Of a DNA stretch of 7,903 nucleotides, positions 6,390 through 7,903 are shown piece by piece. Positions within the stretch are counted from its first letter, which is position 1. Every line of letters begins with the position of its first letter. Origin of the DNA: an uncultured Spirochaetales bacterium (GTDB lineage: Bacteria; Spirochaetota; Spirochaetia; Sphaerochaetales; Sphaerochaetaceae). The notes under the pieces are model-generated. The model was not told the DNA's origin, did no database searches, and worked only from the letters and a program-made list of their open reading frames with translations. The stretch lies in assembly GCA_945947045.1 (NCBI GenBank), contig CAMEXG010000093.1, positions 1-7,903 on the forward strand, given 5' to 3'. Made by a program: the position numbers and the translations under genes.

Positions 6390-6441
6390 ACGAAATATCA
6401 CAATTAGAAGAACTTCGGCTGTCGTCGGTACCGATTATCTT

Positions 6442-7903
6442 CTATGCCGCCTTTTTAGCCTTTCTCTTTTTAATTGCATCTGAAACAAATGGCCAGACAA
6501 CACATGCAACAGCAATTAAAAGAAGAATACAGGATACTGGACGGGTGAAGAATTCAGCATAACTTCCATGAGAGTAGCTGATTCCTCTTCTGAAATAACC
6601 CTCAAGCTTTGGTTCGAGAATAAATGCCAATACAAGTGGAGATGTAGGTAAACCTGCAATACTCATGAAAATGGCAAGAAGACAGAGAGCCAGCATAATA
6701 TAGATGTCGAAAATATTGTTGCTGATTCCATAACCGCCGATGAAGCTTATTACGAGAATAACTGTATATAGATAGTGATATGGCACCTTAAGTATGTATG
6801 GGAACCATCTCTTTGTTACAATCTGAATCAGGTATGTAACAATTGCGGAGACAAGTACACAAGCAAAGATAAGCATAGCCAAATCATGCTGCTCTACCAT
6901 AAATAACGGACCAGCCTGCAGACCATGGATAGTCAGTGCTGCGATAAGCATGGCTGTAATACCGTCTCCAGGAATACCGAGAGCCATCATTGGGATGAGA
7001 GCGCCGCCGAGAGAAGCATTGTTTGCAGTCTCACTGGCCCAGATTCCAGCTGGATTTCCTTTTCCGAAGGTCTCAGGTTCCTTGCTGATGCTCTTGGCAT
7101 AACCATATGCGACCATGTTGGAGATACCTGATCCCATACCAGGCAGGAATCCGATCCAAAGTCCCACGAAGAATGAGAAAAGAATTGTCTTGATGTTTTC
7201 AAAGATGTCTTTGAAAGAAACACCGAGGCCCTTCATGTTCTCTACTTTACACTCAGGCATCTTCGTGCTGCCCTTTGCGTTGTCTCTGATGATCTGGCAC
7301 ATAGCGAACATACCAAGCATCTGGGCGACTGTGGAGATTCCACCGTACAGGTTTACGTTATTAAATGTAAATCTGGACATGCCGTTAATCGGGTCTGCAC
7401 CTACGCATCCCATCAATAGTCCGATTCCTGCAGCCATGAGGCCCTTGAATATTGATCCCTTTGAAAGAGAAGCAATAAGAGTGATGGCGCAGAAGCAGAG
7501 TGAGAAGTATTCCCATGGACCAAGCTTCAATGCAAGGTTGGCGATAAGCGGGGAAAGAACCGTCGCCAAAAGAATTGAGAAGATAGATCCGATAAAGGAT
7601 GCTGTCATACCGATTCCCAAAGCTTTTCCAGCCTGACCGTTCTTTGTCATCGGGTAACCGTCAAAACAAGTTGCGATGGCTGAAGAGGAACCCGGGATAC
7701 CTATAAGGACAGCTGAAATAAATGTTCCGGATACACCTCCGATCCAAATAGCCAAAAGCAACACAAAGGATGTTGTTGTGGAAAGCCCGAAAGTAATCGG
7801 CAACAAGAGAGCTATACCTAGTGTTGCAGAAAGCCCTGGTATTGCTCCGAATACGATTCCAAGAGAAACCATTGCAATAATGAGAATGAGATTCACTGGA
7901 TTA
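6442..7903 (-). CDS. tctA: Tripartite tricarboxylate transporter large membrane subunit, TctA family (5' end outside window)
   Basis: TctA is the large multi-span inner-membrane subunit that works with small membrane subunit TctB and extracytoplasmic binding protein TctC to import carboxylates by cation coupling. The frame is open to the right edge. A GTG lies at 7896, but family members usually have about 15-25 residues before the asparagine-leucine segment seen there, so the true start is outside. Numbering from that GTG, two half-repeats are visible: GAIPGLSATLG (17-27) with IPGSSSAIATCFDGYP (67-82), and GFLPGMGSGISN (249-260) with EXANNA (289-294) and GIPGDGITA (307-315). HGLQAGP (324-330), RGISYSHGS (437-445) and RPVS (452-455) are further family blocks. 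Hydrophobic spans run throughout, and the tail KKRKAKKAA is strongly basic. tctB and tctC are not in the window. The substrate is unknown; nearby sugar-acid enzymes suggest an aldarate or aldonate. Confidence 0.93.
   Translation of the reverse strand, partial: NPVNLILIIAMVSLGIVFGAIPGLSATLGIALLLPITFGLSTTTSFVLLLAIWIGGVSGTFISAVLIGIPGSSSAIATCFDGYPMTKNGQAGKALGIGMTASFIGSIFSILLATVLSPLIANLALKLGPWEYFSLCFCAITLIASLSKGSIFKGLMAAGIGLLMGCVGADPINGMSRFTFNNVNLYGGISTVAQMLGMFAMCQIIRDNAKGSTKMPECKVENMKGLGVSFKDIFENIKTILFSFFVGLWIGFLPGMGSGISNMVAYGYAKSISKEPETFGKGNPAGIWASETANNASLGGALIPMMALGIPGDGITAMLIAALTIHGLQAGPLFMVEQHDLAMLIFACVLVSAIVTYLIQIVTKRWFPYILKVPYHYLYTVILVISFIGGYGISNNIFDIYIMLALCLLAIFMSIAGLPTSPLVLAFILEPKLEGYFRRGISYSHGSYAEFFTRPVSCILLLIAVACVVWPFVSDAIKKRKAKKAA

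Larger units (their letters stand above)
5860..6441. other. Gene-poor convergent spacer between the plus operon and tctA
   Basis: This is the only stretch over 300 bases without an intact gene. It is AT-rich up to about 6290 and then more mixed. It contains the ATPase remnant (5980-6289), a cluster of short repeats (6292-6389), a minus-strand hairpin (6372-6389) and a 10-base palindrome TCGGTACCGA (6425-6434) just past the tctA stop. No RNA gene, insertion-sequence end or target-site duplication could be recognised. Confidence 0.6.

Noticed and set aside
6425..6434. Palindrome TCGGTACCGA just past the tctA stop as a terminator or operator
   Set aside because: A perfect 10-base palindrome has no loop and no T tract follows it, so it cannot act as an intrinsic terminator. 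A single copy at a 3' end is weak evidence for an operator.
7115..7636. 173-codon plus-strand frame opposite tctA
   Set aside because: It is the complement of a clear TctA coding region. Its hydrophobic, proline-rich look follows from the complementary codons.

Overview
The window is bacterial accessory-metabolism DNA of moderate GC. Gene spacing is tight and Shine-Dalgarno sequences are strong (AAAAGGAGG, GGGAGG, AAGGAG), and AGA/ATA codons are frequent. This fits an anaerobic Firmicutes-like, spirochaete-like or synergistete-like genome, but no gene here fixes the phylum. There is no rRNA, tRNA, CRISPR array or complete mobile element.

Layout: (1) Positions 1-3452, minus strand: an operon read right to left. 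garR (tartronate semialdehyde reductase) is followed after 7 bases by a DapA-superfamily lyase, after 8 bases by garD (galactarate dehydratase), and after 25 bases by an unrecognised gene that runs off the left edge. (2) 3453-3605: a divergent control region. (3) 3606-5824, plus strand: an alpha/beta hydrolase and an enolase-superfamily acid-sugar dehydratase coupled by an ATGA overlap, closed by an intrinsic terminator at 5832-5859. (4) 5860-6441: a stretch with no intact gene. It holds what looks like the wreck of an AAA/DUF4143-type ATPase and some short repeats. (5) 6442 to the right edge, minus strand: tctA, the large membrane subunit of a tripartite tricarboxylate-type transporter, with its 5' end outside the window.

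How it fits together: GarD dehydrates D-galactarate to 5-keto-4-deoxy-D-glucarate. GarR reduces tartronate semialdehyde to D-glycerate. In the E. coli route the step between them is the HpcH-type aldolase GarL, which is absent from this window. A DapA-superfamily protein sits exactly in its place. Its motifs (GSNGEF, YNNPGR, VGMKD) are those of pyruvate-releasing aldolases of the 4-hydroxy-2-oxoglutarate aldolase type. They do not match my recollection of the decarboxylating ketodeoxyglucarate dehydratase (KdgD). The simplest reading is a galactarate-to-pyruvate-plus-glycerate operon with a DapA-fold aldolase substituting for GarL.

The divergent pair supplies a second acid-sugar dehydratase of unassigned substrate, with a K-x-H motif on the second barrel strand. 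Its partner is an esterase/lactonase-like hydrolase. This suggests a second substrate, possibly a lactone or ester, feeding the same central route. The TctA transporter is a plausible importer for these carboxylates. No regulator gene and no glycerate kinase is visible in the window.
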